The position numbers and the translations under genes were made by a program. The notes beneath the pieces are model-generated. The model made no database searches. It saw only the letters and a list, made by a program, of their open reading frames with translations, and had not been told where the DNA came from. Shown here one piece after another: positions 1 through 12,480 of a stretch of DNA of 64,000 nucleotides. The stretch is from the NCBI GenBank assembly GCA_036417435.1, contig CM070903.1:93517001-93581000 (forward strand), in the 5' to 3' direction. The stretch comes from Inia geoffrensis (taxonomy: Eukaryota > Chordata > Mammalia > Artiodactyla > Iniidae). Position 1 is the first letter of the stretch; each line of letters opens with the position of its first letter.

Positions 1-85
1 TTTCCCTGTAGTTCATTTCTAATCTCATAGCACTGTGGTCAGAAAAGATGCTGGATATTATTTCAATTTTCTTAAATTTACAAAA
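1..85 (-). mobile_element. L1 ORF2 fragment (endonuclease C-terminal end), window edge
   Basis: Reads like the reverse complement of L1 ORF2 at the end of the endonuclease domain. The same stretch occurs, better preserved, at about 14645-14715 (tctcatag...gtgg...aaaagat...atttcaattttcttaaat). Similarity stops near base 85. The element continues beyond the left edge of the window, so its size is unknown. Confidence 0.6.
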
Positions 86-2040
86 CTCTGTCATGTGGTC
101 ACCCTTAACTACAAGATATCTGGAAACTATGATCTTTAGTTGGGCAAATATGTGGCCACTTAAAACTTTATTATAATACATGGAAAGAAGATAATGAAAA
201 TAAGAGACAGCAAGGAATCTACTGCAGATCTCAACAGAGCCAGAGCCTTCAACAACATTCATTTGCTTATTTGTATTAATTACTTTAGACTTAGAGTATG
301 AGAAAAGAAGGGGAGGAAAATGGAAATTAGGTCATGATGTTCCTTATGTTGTCTTTTAATCCCTTTTTGTAAGTATTAGATGAAACAGTACATAAAATGT
401 ATCCTGAATATTTCCATAGTGGGAATGCTATCTATTATAACATTTTTAATGTTAGTATTAGTAGTACAGGTAGATGTGATAGATTGAGTTATTATATTTA
501 GGTATTCATTTCCTCATCTTTGTAGGAAAAATTTACATCCCTACAATTGCTGCAATTACTATCTCAATCCCAATTTTTAGTCCTTAGCTAGTTCTTAGAC
601 CCACAACTCACTGGCTGAAAAAGAGGTGTCTCAAGAAGAATAACTCAACAATATCACAGCAAATGTATACAGCCATGATTCCTCCATCATTATTTAAAGG
701 TATCTATGGCTATTTACTTAGATAAATATACTCTGGGGAAAGAGAAATGCACATATTGAAGAATTTAGGCTAAAGGGTCTGAATTTATGCTGGACCCAGA
801 GTCCCATCTTGGTTCCCTCAATTAGAATAGGAGATCTGGTTAATCATAGCATACTGACAGGTCCTATGAGGGGAAACCTCACTGTCATCAGTTCAGGTGT
901 GGGTATAACCAGAAGATTTTGTATATGGAGGGTCATTGTGACGCAAAAATGTTTGCTTTTGACTTGTTCTAAAATATCCATCCAGTAGATGATGAAATGC
1001 AAAGAGAAAGTCACTATTAAGACATTTCTAACACTAATGTCTAAGTTAAAGGTTCAGGCAGGATTGCCCAACATTCTGCAGAATGAAATTTTAACTGCAG
1101 ACATATTTGGTGGATGAATCCTGGACTCATACAATCACCCCAGAGTGTGGTCCATGGGGAAATAATTCCCCTGGTTAGGGTAAATTTTCAGCAATTGTTT
1201 TATATACTTAGTATTGAGGTCTCCAGAAATATTTGCCTGAACTGCCCTGCAAATAGGAATTATAAGGGGCCAAAAGTTGGAAGATCTGGTGGAGAGAGTG
1301 TGGGTACTGGAGCTACAAATATCTGCATTAGAATCCTCGTTCACTTCTCACTAGTTGTAGGACCTATAGTTGATAATTTTTTTGTGTTACACTTTTCCTA
1401 TTCAAATTACTCTGTCATTTCTCTCTTTCAATAGGACTAAGATGGATATACCATCTGTAAGAGAAATCTATCCAGAATTCAAAAACAGCTCCTGGCATAC
1501 TACTACTGAACTCAGATAGAAACTGATCTTCTGACCTGAGAGCATCAAATAACCAAGTAGTAAAAAGTATCAATCTTGACCTATCAAGTCATAAAATTGG
1601 GTGAGCCCTGTAGCAATCTGTTGTAAGATGGAAGTGGTCTATCAATGTTCAGGCTCATATACGTCCAGAGAAAATAAGTAACCTGTAAGAACAAATGGCC
1701 CAGACTCCCATGTCAGCTGCAACTGCTGCATTAACAGCTCTCCTTCAGCTTCTTGGGAGGGGTTCTCCATTGCCAGCTGATAGAGGAGGGAAGTTTGGAC
1801 TTGATTCATGAATGGATTTTCTTGGCATATGGTTGCAAGCTGAAAATAAATTTTTTTTAACCTACATCTCCTACTCCAGAATTGTCCTGAAGGAGGTAAG
1901 GGGAAATCCTCTCAAAGGGCAGAGCTTCAGCCAGGGCATCTGGTCATTTACTTTGTGTAGAGAGAGAAGTGGTCCAAAGTAAGGTTATAACTGGATGCTT
2001 AGGCAGTGCTGAATGGGTTAGCCGTTTGGTCAGAAGTCTG
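86..2040. other. Unassigned AT-rich DNA, no gene seen
   Basis: No exon-like frame, splice-flanked coding block or clear repeat consensus was recognised. The longest frame (1114-1434, plus) has no recognisable domain. Parts of 750-2040 have a mid-GC texture that could be an old LTR-element interior, but I could not match it to a family. Confidence 0.4.
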
Positions 2041-2345
2041 AAAGAAGTACAGTTGGAAGACTGGGGCCTGTGTTTAGAGCTATGACAGCGGGCATACAGT
2101 GTGAGCATCTTTGTTTAGCATGCTAACGACCCTCCCACACCCTGCTTCTATCCTTTTATGCCATTTCTCATTAAAGCACCAGATCATTTGTACTGCAGAA
2201 TTTCTCACATTTTCCACTGGACTGATTATATCAGTGTGGTATTAATTAACATGTTCCTTCACACTCATGTCTTTATAGTAATCTGACAGTAGATACAGAC
2301 TTGATTAGCTCAGCTTTGTTTTCTTTCTCTCTTTCTCTTTTGGAT
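2040..2345 (-). mobile_element. Possible ancient L1ME-type 3' fragment
   Basis: Phrases around 2215-2330 (ctgattatatcagtgtggtattaa, then aacatgttcctt and agacttgatta) resemble the antisense L1ME 3' region. A better copy lies at 19.65-20.47 kb. The match is eroded, and the call rests on memory of the family. Confidence 0.35.
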
Positions 2346-2431
2346 AATAAACCACAGAAAGATGACATTATGTGTACTACCTATTGCATCTTATCAAGAA
2401 GAACATAATATGATTGTCCTACTTTTGAAAC

Positions 2432-3041
2432 TGTGCACCTCAGATTGGGACTTGAACCCACGTGTCCAGACTTGAACACAGCCAAAACCCAGATTGGAAC
2501 TTGAATCCACATGGCTGGGACTCGAACCCGGCCAAAACCCACAGTCTTCCAACTGAGATCACACACTTGGTTTCAGGACTTAATGAAGCTCAGGTTCTTG
2601 ATGTCTCATCACAGAAGGAATTCAGTGAGAGACAAAGTGATAGGTAAGAAGTGGATTTATTTAGAGAGAAACACACTCCACAGACAGAGTGTGGGCCATC
2701 TCAGAATGTGAGAAAGGCACCAGGGTATGGGGTTGTTAGTTTTTATGGGAGTGGGTAATTTCATAGGCTAATGAGAGGGAGGAGTATTCCAGCTATTTTA
2801 GGAAGGGGTGGGGATTTCCAGGAAGTGGTCCACTGCCCACTTTTTGATCCTTATGGTAGGTCTTGGGACTGTCATGGCACCTGTGGGTGTGTCATTTAGC
2901 TTGCTGATGTGAGCTTGCTGATACTGAGGCTCAAGGTCTAGTAGAAAAAGTCGACTTGTCCATCATCTTGGATCCATTTGGGTCTAATAAGTTTGTCCTC
3001 TGGCTATGTCATTCTTTCAAAAGTTTGCCCTGCCTCCTTCA
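2432..3041 (-). mobile_element. Solitary LTR, class I ERV type (copy 1)
   Basis: Read on the minus strand, this is LTR-like. It starts tgaaggaggcagggc near 3041. It then carries a promoter-proximal ggaaatccccacccc block (about 2819-2803), a cccataaaaac TATA-like stretch, a ctctaaataaatcc polyadenylation signal, and a 3' end with short repeated units containing ggttcaagtccc. A second copy of the same LTR family lies at 52.24 kb in plus orientation, sharing the order of these blocks. No gag, pol or env remnant adjoins, so it is probably a solo LTR. No clean target-site duplication was found and the ends are approximate. Only the LTR type is described; it encodes no protein. Confidence 0.65.
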
Positions 3042-3055
3042 TTCCTTATATAAAC

Positions 3056-3095
3056 CATATATATGATTTATATATGTATAAATCATATATATATG
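3056..3095. repeat. AT-rich inverted repeat (hairpin)
   Basis: The left arm catatatatgattta (3056-3070) is the reverse complement of the right arm, which begins taaatcatatatat at 3079. The loop is 8 bases. It lies just outside the LTR end. Confidence 0.8.
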
Positions 3096-4660
3096 AGAGA
3101 CATATTTTGATATCATTTTGATAATGATTGCAGACATTGTCTTTTCCTTGCACATTTTCTTGCACCTTTTGCAAACGGTGCTAGAAAACAAATATTTTTT
3201 TAGAAATAAATAAATAAAACATAAGTTTGTTATTTGTTTTACTTATCTATTTGATTTTATATTTGTATCTCTTCTGTTACTTTGAAAAACCTTGTTTCTT
3301 AATGATATAAATATAATTATTTATTTGCTTTATCAATGTGCATATATAATACATATATTAGTTTCAAAATAATAATACCATTACATGAAATACCAGAATA
3401 ATATCAACATTACTATTCATAAGAGCATTGAATACAATTTCAGTGTGCTTTTGGTATTGTTTCTTTGTTTCCCTTAGGATATGTCCACTAGGGATGTAGA
3501 GTCAAAATATTGTGTTTTAAACTTATTTGGAATAATTCTTGTCCATTCGGTTATGGTACCAACCAGATATACCCTTAGGTTGACAATTTGTCACTTAGGT
3601 TGTTTCAATTTTTTTTCAAATTTGGGGCATGGTTTGTTCTGTCATCCTGATTTATTATTTTTTCAAAAAATATGTATGACATTTATATAATTCTGTATTC
3701 AAAACTAGCTTTCATCCTGAGCTGTCTCTCCTGTTCTCTCTTTTCTTGTACAGGTAAACCACTTTTATTCATTTTTGACCTACCATGATTTTGGATTTTG
3801 GATTTGAACCTAGATAGTCTGGCTCCTTAGTCCATGTTCTTAAAATGCTGGATTGAAACTGCCCCATCAGAAATTACCAAATCTTTTTTTATTGGGGGGA
3901 GTGGGGGAGGCATATGCAGCTGAAAATTGCATATATTTGTACCCAGTTGCTAAGATGTAAACTTGGAAAATATCATTCCTGGGCTCTCCATAAGCTTCAC
4001 CCCCTACCTGTACCTCCCAAATTCAAAACCACCAGGCAATAGCTAAACGCCTCTTTTATGGCTTTTTGTATTGTTCCAAAAGCTTACAGTCTTAACCCAG
4101 ATACCTACTTTATAGATTCAAAGCATGCAAGTTTTGCAGATATTCTTTTGAAGTCTGCATTTATAAGCCTTTGTGTACCAGCCTCTGTAAATTTCCATGT
4201 GACCTGTCTGAACTGCTTGAAGACAGAGTATGAACAAACATTACAAGCTTTTTGTGAAAGAGAATGTAGGTTCCATATAAAAGGTTTTCCTTAAATCCAG
4301 TTATATCTCCTTTAACCATCCCTGTTCATTCTGACAAAGTTTCACTACCCTAGGTTACTATCACATTTCTCTCCTCTGCTACTTCCTGACTGTTAAACTG
4401 AAATTCTGTAAAGAAAAATATCAGTAAGCAAAAACAGAAACCAAATTTGATAGCTCCAGTTATATTTTATCTCCCTATTTCATGCAACAATAGACTCAAC
4501 CACATCATCCTACATTAATTTACTGTTTGTGTTAGAGCTCTATATATTGGGTTTTTTGTGTGCTTTTATTTTTTTTAATTGTTGACTCTCATGTTAAGAT
4601 TAAATTTCCCTAGACATAAGTAGGACATTGGTAATTCATATTTCCAATGTTCTTCATTTA
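3096..4660. other. AT-rich intergenic or intronic DNA, no gene seen
   Basis: Low-complexity A/T runs and short frames only. A reading frame at 4058-4294 (78 codons) has no recognised domain and no coding context. I see no structured RNA or clear repeat here. Confidence 0.5.
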
Positions 4661-4664
4661 AAAA

Positions 4665-4830
4665 AATTATCCGTGTCATCCTGTGCAAGTTACTTAATTT
4701 CTCTGTGCCTAAATTACCTTATCTGTAAAAGGGAGATTATAATATGTATTTCCCTCATAGCAGGGATAAAATGAGGGAATACATCAAAGTTTTTAGATCT
4801 GTGCCTGGTACAGATAATTATTTTTGCACT
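4665..4830 (+). mobile_element. MIR SINE remnant
   Basis: Matches the MIR core and 3' part in order: tgcaagttacttaatttctctgtgcct, then ttatctgtaaaa, gggataaaatgag and tgcctggtac. This is an ancient, diverged copy with no target-site duplication expected. Confidence 0.7.
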
Positions 4831-6555
4831 CCCTCCAACACCAAGAGAGCTATTTATTTTATTTATTTATCCACCAGAACACTTTATCCCTTTTCCTAAT
4901 AGTTGGATAGTTTAAATGCCTCATTTAAACTGAGTTTAGCCTCTACCCATAAAAGAGAATGGTGATTAATGATAGTCAAGAGGTGGGGCAGGAGATCAAA
5001 ATTATTGGAGTTATTGCAAATACCAACTTAGGACATACCTCAGATACTGGACAGACTAAGGTAACTGGGGTACTGAAGAGACAATCAACTTTAAAACGAG
5101 AATCTTTTATGAGTAAGTAAGTCTCTCTTCTGCCCTCTGGCCATCATCATGAATTATTTGTGTAACTAGAAGAAGGTCATGGTCAGCCGGGGAGCATCAC
5201 TTGACTGTCACTAAGTAAAGAGTGGCTGATCTAGAAATTATACCAATGACTGTCAACCTATTATATCCAATGGCTCCCCTTTTAACAAATATTTTGAATA
5301 TTCTCTTTATTGTGTGAAAGTTAAATTCATAGTTAATATAGCCTATCTACACAATAACAAAATTAATGAATCAATATGTTTAACCTGATATAAGGGAGAA
5401 AAAAAATGCAATTTACAATAAAATAGTATGTACTTCAATATGTGAATGTTCCACCTCCTTAGTTACTAGACTATATAACAAAGTGGACAATTGTTTGTAC
5501 CATATGTACAATAATTGTGAATGCTATAACCACAAATCTGGACTGATGAGACATGTTTTAATGACAAATCAAGTATATAAGTAGTATCGTCATTGTGAAT
5601 TTCAGCAATGGTGAACACTCTTAGTTAAATCTTCCCTCAGTTTACACAGTATTAGCTTTATTGGAAAATTCAATATATGTTAAACTTGCAAGAAATATAG
5701 TTTTTTAAATATACACAATGAAGTTAGGTTTCAGAGTCCTATTGTTATAAAAAGGTTTTTAATCTATGGGAAGATTTGGTGGTACATTTTAAGGTCTTAT
5801 GGGATGTGGGGCAGTGCTTATTGTGCAGAACATCTAACAGCCCTTCTTCCACCCAAATGAATACCAGTATCATCTACTAATCTTTGCGACAAACAACATT
5901 ACTTTCCCCCTCACTCCAATATTTCCAAAACCTCCCCTAGAGGGTAACACTAAGAGGAGAGAAAAGTGCCGAAACAGCATAAGTACATTACATGAATTAA
6001 AGAATCTCCATTTTTTTTCATTGCTAGAAAGATACGATAAGTGACACGCTACTCTGTACCTAACTGTCATCTTGGAGAGATTTCTGGGATGGCAACAGAT
6101 ATCTGAGAAGTTAGGAATTTTTGCCTGAAGAAAATAGGATCTAATGATGTTGCTTAAATTATTACATAGAACTAAATTTTTCCCGCATTATACATTAGGT
6201 GAGGAATTATGGTTTTTCAGACAGCTTAGCTGTACCCAAGAAATAGTTGTCAATAGTGTATTTTAATACCTCAGGGAATAAGCTAACTGCAAAAGCTAAC
6301 TGCAATATGGAGGCTACTTGTGACCTAAGGAAGAACAATCTTCATGGCCTTCTGTGTTGCCATGGGAGATATCCTTGGGAGACAAGGATATGGAGACAAA
6401 GAAGCCTGGCTGTGAAAAAAGAAAAATGTCTTTTCTCTTACTAATCTGCCTTTTGTCAGTGTAATTTGCAGGCCCCCAAACACTGAACATAAGAGGGGAG
6501 TAAAAAAGTATTGTTCTACCCTGACAATGGCATACTAACTAGCAGGAGATGAGAA
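4831..6555. other. Unique AT-rich DNA, no gene seen
   Basis: No coding block or confident repeat. The stretch 5280-5720 is particularly A/T-rich. Short reading frames at 5870-6070 and 6247-6444 lack domains and are taken as chance. Confidence 0.45.
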
Positions 6556-6559
6556 GCAG

Positions 6560-6800
6560 AGAAGATTTTTTTGTTTTTGAAGATGGGAGAAACTTAAACA
6601 GGTTTATTTGCTATGGAGAAAGTGTCAGTAGAGAGGAAATGGTTGAGATAATGAAGAGTGGAGCTGATCAATTAAGGGTGCACACCGCAGGATGAACCAG
6701 TAAGCCATGGTGAAGGGATTTCTCTTTCCCAGGGAGCAACTGTAGAAGTCAAAGCAAAATATTTGGGGATTTAGAATCAAATGAAGGGAGGGAAAAGCTC
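6560..6800 (-). mobile_element. L2 remnant
   Basis: The purine-rich text gatgggagaaacttaaacag...cagtagagaggaaatggttgag reads like the reverse complement of the L2 coding region. Its pyrimidine-rich sense form is seen at 59.7-60.6 kb. Diverged; ends approximate. Confidence 0.5.
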
Positions 6801-6910
6801 AGGAATTATTGCATTTCATTCAACATATTTAATCATTAAATTTGGATTATATTTTGAGTAAATCTTCAGAGGGTTTATTAACCTAGTTTCAATTAATTCT
6901 TCATACTTGT

Positions 6911-7545
6911 TTTTTTATTGAACTTTTACAGTATAACATATATAAATAAAATTGCCTAAATCATAAAATTATAGCTCAATGAATTGAATAAACCCCTATA
7001 ACCACCAGCCAGGTCAAAAGACAAAATATTACTAGCACCCTCAGAAGTCCCCTCTTGGCCACTTCAAGTGAAAGTCTCCCCTGAAGGTTGACCATTAATC
7101 TGACTTCTAAATCATAGGTTAGTTTTGCATGCTTTTGAACTTTATAAAATATATGGAATTATACAATATACTCTTTTTTGTCTGACTTCTTCCACTCAAC
7201 ATGTTTTTGAGATTTGTTGTGCGTGGTTGCAGATTTTTTTAATTCTCATTGCTGTATAGTATTCCATTGTGTGTATACACCCCCATGGTATATATCCATT
7301 CTACTCTTGGTTGTCATTTGGGTAATTTGTAGTTTTAAATATTATGCATAGTACCACTATGAACGTCTTTGGTTTTGCCTTGGTTTACACACTTACATAT
7401 TTCTGTTGGATATAGACTTAAGCATAGAAATAAAGGGTAAGTTGGTTATTTTTAACTGCCAAAATTTGTTGACCTGTTTTACTAGCATGGAGAAACAGTG
7501 ACATCTGGTGCATAAAACAATGAATTTCAGGTTTTGGTATATATT
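6911..7545 (-). mobile_element. Ancient L1M 3' UTR fragment
   Basis: Contains the antisense old-L1 signature in order: ttgcctaaatcataaaattatag, then cccctataaccaccagcc, aggttagttttgcatgcttttgaactttataa, and ctcattgctgtatagtattccattgt. The same family recurs at 51.93-52.95 kb. Non-coding fragment. Confidence 0.75.
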
Positions 7546-8435
7546 TGAAATTTTTTAGAGAATCTATTCTTAAAGGTGATATGAAGTCACAAGAATCCAT
7601 ATGTACAGTGAGCTTATAGTTCTTGTATCTGATATTAAAATTAATCTACAATGTATTCACTTTGAACACAAAGAATTTAAGAATAAAATTCTTAAACTCA
7701 TAAATAACTGATAGGTCAAGTAATTAGGTAAGATTAACAGATTTATAGAAGAAACGCTATTTTGATGTGTACTAATGACAATATTTTAAAATGCAAATCA
7801 TTATCCTTAATGTTGCCACCAAGTGAAAGACTTTAAGTTTTGTGAAATATGCAATTTTCTTTCTAACCTAAACTAAAAAAACTTGAATAAAACAAAATAC
7901 AAGTATTCAGGAATACTATGTTTATAAGGTAATTAAAATGTAAAACTAATTTATATGTTGGAATTTTTTAGAATAATTAAGGAAGTTCTCTGTCCCTTTA
8001 TAAACATTTCTAGGTGTGCTGAAAAAGCTAAACTTTAAAAAAATATGTTATATGATTAGAAAGCATACTACTTTACTTTTATGTTTGTGTGTAATCTTTG
8101 TTACAAAATAGATGGATGGGTCATGTACATCCTTTAGGGCATTGTTTGGTTATGCCTACAGTTCTAGAAGGATGGTAGAGTTTTTTTGCATGACACCATG
8201 AAGCTCATGTATCAAGGTTTATCACACTGAAACTTAATGCTCTTTAAGATTTGTTCCACAAATATTTATTATAACCTTTTATCTGCAAGCATATTAGCTA
8301 GTGGAGTCCTAGATGAAGTTCCCTCTTTCTCCCCCCTGCCCTCCTGAACTCCCTCCTATCCTTTTCTTCCTTTCTTCTATCTCTCTTTAATGTGAGAGAA
8401 ACATGAGTAAATTTAAATGCTGACAAAAAAATTGA
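7546..8435. other. Unique AT-rich DNA, no gene seen
   Basis: No supported gene or repeat. Only scattered short A/T runs and a pyrimidine-rich patch near 8325-8385. Confidence 0.45.
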
Positions 8436-8439
8436 TTAC

Positions 8440-9340
8440 TGGAGATATTGAAGACACATGAGAGAGCTGGAGCGATGGATGGAGCAGAGAAGGCAGAAGA
8501 GCAACAATGGTGGAATATAAGATAAAAGTAGAGTGACAGGAAGTTGAGGAAGATTTGGTTACTGTTTTCTATAAGTAATGATTGAGTTCATATTCTGAAA
8601 ATGACATTGGAAGAGGTATCTTGGTAGTTTGAGAAAGTGAAGAGAATTTGTGGTAGTAATTGTTGACAACTGGGGAAAGTAGGAGCAACTAGAGGAAGTA
8701 TAAAGGATTCCTGAAAAGCACTGAGAGCCCGGTTGAGGCAAAAGATCTTGAATTGTAATGGCGCTAATTATCAGCAGTGCTTATCAAGCAAAGTTTGGTC
8801 AGAGAGGAGGAGGATAGGTGAGCTGGTTTGGGTTGAATTTTTTAAGAATATATATAATAAAAGATAAATGGGCCAGAGATATAAGGGTCTAAAGGATAAT
8901 TATGAAAATATTTCATGGAGTCGATGTGGGATCTGAAGATAAGGAGTGTTTCGCAGATAGATTACAGATATATTTGATGGATAAAGAGAAGTTTCATGAT
9001 TCTTCAGTACTTGGAAATTAGATGAAGACAAAGTATTATGGTAATAATGAAATAGGAGAGGTGGAAGGACGAGTGAGGTTAAGGTGAGGGGAAAATTGTG
9101 AATTGATGACTTTATGAAGTATTTGCAGTGGTGAGTACAACAGGAGAGTGTGGCAAATGTGAAGTGGAAATAGAAGTCATTGGAAGTGAGGAAGTCATTA
9201 AATGAGAGGCAAAGATATTAGATGGACGTTGGTAGATAATCAGAATAGCTGCGGAACTTAAGCAAGTCTGAGTGATTTAACAAAGCCCTTAATAAGTGAG
9301 GGACAGTGATCGGGATATTAGTAGATGAAAGTAGTATTGG
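8440..9340 (-). mobile_element. Eroded L2 (minus), interrupted
   Basis: A long purine-rich stretch with repeated phrases such as gagctggagcgatgg, aggagaggtggaagg and gtcattggaagtgag. This is the texture of the L2 reverse transcriptase region read antisense. No open frame survives. Boundaries and continuity are uncertain. Confidence 0.4.
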
Positions 9341-9399
9341 TGAGGACCAAAAGTAAATAAATGAAAAAATTAATAATTTTCAATAGAAGAAAATTAACT

Positions 9400-9880
9400 G
9401 ATTAATATGCCTATAAAACAATGTCTGAACTTGCAAGTAATAAAATGACTGTAAATAGAAAAAATGAGAAACCTTATATTTTATCTACGAAATTATCAGA
9501 ATTCTAAAAAATCACTGTCAAGGGTGTAATGAAATAGACACTTTAATAAATGTGAATGTAAACTTTTGGAACATTTTGGAAAGTAATTTAACAATATTTA
9601 TTAAATATGTATCAAAAAACTTTGACCAGGTAATTCCACTTCTGGGAAACTATTATAAAGGGATTGTACAAAATAATTTCAGTGTTACTTAAAATAATCA
9701 AAACTGAAAAGAATCCAAGTACTTAACAAGAGAGGAAATTCTTCTTGTGTAATGTTAAGTAGAAATGTATCTTGCAATATTAAATATACAATATGATCAA
9801 ATTTTTTAAAACCAAAACCTATGCATTAAAAAAAAAAAGAAAAAAAGATTGGAATAAAATGTCCTAAAAAGAAAGAAAAA
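9400..9880 (+). mobile_element. Ancient L1M 3' fragment
   Basis: Old-L1 wording in sense orientation: caggtaattccacttctgggaa, then aaagggattgtacaaaataatttc and gaatccaagtacttaacaa, followed by A-rich sequence near 9825-9850. No open frame. Confidence 0.55.
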
Positions 9881-10179
9881 TAATACTTTTTTCCTCATTT
9901 AAAAATATTTTCTTTTGTGTTTTTCAAAGTTTATTTAGTGCTTTATTAATTTTTACTGGAAATATAAAACCAAGTTTATTAACAGTAGAGCCAACCACCA
10001 ACAGCACTACCACCAACAAAAATTCTAATGGGTTAAAAATATAAAATAAAATCAAATGAAATGTGAACCAAATAAACAAATAAAATAAGAGAATGATAAA
10101 TTAAGATTCTAATGATATTTAAAAGTGGAATTTCATAGGTTGATTTGAAAGTTATTCTTGAGGAGTAAATGAAAAGGGA

Positions 10180-10460
10180 AACATATACATTGTAAAGTTT
10201 AATTTGGTAGAGCCTATTTATAAGTATCTCTGAAATTTTTAAGTGTTTAGACCCTTTGACACAGCAATTCCACTTTTGGGATCCAAACTTTAAAAATTGT
10301 TAGAACAAGTGCAAAAGATATATTTGTAAGGCTATTTATCATAACATTATTTCTGATAGTAAAATCCTGTAAGTAACTTAAGTGCCTTTCACTGAAGAAT
10401 GGTTAAATATATCATGCTGCTTCTGTTATGGAATGCTATGCTGGCTCTGAAAAGAATGAG
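10180..10460 (+). mobile_element. Ancient L1M 3' fragment
   Basis: The same kind of remnant as at 9.4 kb: gaccctttgacacagcaattccacttttggga, then gctatttatcataacatta and taagtgcctttcactgaagaatggttaaat. The second occurrence within 1 kb suggests either two fragments or one disrupted element. Confidence 0.6.
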
Positions 10461-10719
10461 ATATGATATGTGACACTGATGCAAAAGGTCTCTAAGACAT
10501 AGGTGAAACTCATAGCAGTCCTGGCTTCTATCAATAGGTGAAAAAAAATCATAGGAGTTCTGGAGTATCAGACTCATCCTCCTGCTGATAACAATGATAA
10601 AATTCTGGGGAAAACATTAGAAACAAGATTGTTTAAAGGCAACCAAAATCAGAAACTGGAGGGAGTTTGAGCCTTGGAAGAAGGAGACCCCCATACAGAT
10701 TGACAAAACTCATTCTCTG

Positions 10720-11010
10720 TGTATCTCCTTATTCTGATTTCTGAAAATTCTAGCTGCACTTGTCTCCAAGCTCTCTCCTTAATTCAGTGAGACTGTTGGA
10801 CTCTTTTTGCATTTGCCTTCCTTATTTCAAAATCTGGGAATAATTTCCAGTCACAGGTCAGGGCCATGATAGGACTCACCTCATTTGATTTCCTTTCTTA
10901 AGGATCACAGATCTGTCTTACCTATTGCCCACTATCTGAAAATAGTGGTTTTCTATCATTTTTCCACTTTCTAGTTGACAGTAAGAGGTAATTCTAGACC
11001 ATCCCCATGC
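10720..11010 (-). mobile_element. Possible L1ME fragment
   Basis: Antisense wording (gatttcctttcttaaggatcac, then cttacctattgcc, tagtggttt and ttctagttg) resembles old L1ME. Weak match, family uncertain. Confidence 0.35.
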
Positions 11011-11712
11011 CTGTAAGAAGTCTCACCTAGAATTTTAGATCCAGCAAAAATATCTCTTGAAAATGAAAGAAAAATAATACATTTTCAGATAAATGGAGGC
11101 TGAGAGAACTTGTTGCCAGAAGAATTTGCCACAGTACAAGATATGCTAAAGGAATGTCTTCCGACTGAGGAAATTGATACCAGATGGGAATTCAGGTATA
11201 TAGGAAGGAGTGGAAAATAATGGAAATATTATATGCACGGGTAAACACAAAATATTAACTTAATTACTTTCTTAAATTCTTCAAGTCATCAAATACTTAA
11301 AAGGAAAGTAAAAGCAGTATATTTTGAGGTTTATAACACTTTCAGAGATAAATATGTGACACAGTATCACAAAGGAGAGGGACAGTGCAAACTGAATTTT
11401 ACCACTATTTCTTACACAATATGTGAAGTGACATAATATTAATTCAAGAAGACTGTGATTGATTAAGGATGCACACTATAACCTTTAGAGGAAACATGCC
11501 AAAACCCAAAAAGCAAAATAAGCAAAACTCCACAAAGCTGTATTAGCTAAACAGCCCATAGAACAGACAGCACGAGATATTAAAAATTTATTAACTCAAA
11601 AAAAGACATAAAGGGAAGAACAAATAAACAAATAGAAAGCAAATAGATTTCACCTCAATTACATCAATAATGTGAATTCAGAGTTTATAAAATGCATAAA
11701 AAAGCAAATCCT

Positions 11713-11922
11713 GGGCTTCCCTGGTGGCGCAGTGGTTGAGAGTCCGCCTGCCGATGCAGGGGACACGGGTTCGTGCCCCGGTCCAGGAAGATCCCATATG
11801 CCGTGGAGCGGCTAGGCCCGTGAGCCATGGCCGCTGAGCCTGCGCATCCAGAGCCTGTGCTCCGCAACGGGAGAGGCCACAACAGTGAGAGGCCTGCGTA
11901 CCACAGAAAAAAGAAAAAAAAA
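11713..11922 (+). mobile_element. CHR SINE, about 205-bp form
   Basis: Begins gggcttccctggtggcgcagtgg (box A-like) and has box B-like gggttcgtgcc. It ends aggccacaacagtgagaggcc plus an A-rich tail. The flanks share aaatcct (11706-11712 and 11926-11932). It is inserted in the endonuclease region of an old L1. Confidence 0.92.
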
Positions 11923-12172
11923 GGTAAATCCTAACTATTTGCTGCCTACAAGAGATCAACTGAATAATAATAAAGACAGAGTGAACATAAAAATATGGAA
12001 ATACACCAAACAGTAAACGTATGAAACCTGGTATGCTATAGTGATGTCAGACAATCCTGACTTCAAGACAAGAAGCATTGTCAGACTTAAAGAGGGTCAT
12101 TTTATAATCACGAAAAGATCAGTTCATCAAGAAGACATAAAACTCTTAAAGTGAATACACTTAATATTTCAA

Positions 12173-12480
12173 GGACTCCCCTGGTGGCACAGTGGTTAAG
12201 AATCTGCATGCCAATGTAGGGGACACGGGTTTGAGCCCTGGTCCAGGAAGATCCCACATGCCACAGAGCAACTAAGCCCGGGTGCCACAACTACTGAGTC
12301 CGTGGGTCACAACTGCGCGCCTAGAGCCCATGCTCCACAACAAGAGAAACTACCGCAATGAGAAGGCCACGCAACACAATGAAGAGTAGCTCCCGCCTGC
12401 CACAACTAGAGAAAGCCCACGTGCAGCAATCAAGACCCAAAGCAGCCAAAAATAAAAATATTAATTAATAAAAAAAATGA
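12173..12480 (+). mobile_element. CHR SINE, long (about 300-bp) form
   Basis: tRNA-like head actcccctggtggcacagtgg with gggtttgagccc. The extended body has repeated cacaactactgag and actagagaaagccc blocks, and an A-rich tail. It is flanked by a perfect 11-bp duplication taatatttcaa at 12162-12172 and 12481-12491, inside the old L1. Confidence 0.93.

Noticed and set aside
2432..3041. Pair of LTRs as the ends of one provirus (2.4 kb and 52.2 kb)
   Set aside because: They are about 50 kb apart, in opposite orientation, and diverged. No retroviral coding remnant lies next to either, so they are independent solo LTRs.
11713..11790. tRNA-like sequence
   Set aside because: It is the head of a CHR SINE, as shown by the flanking duplication and the shared body and tail. 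The same applies to all other tRNA-like heads here.
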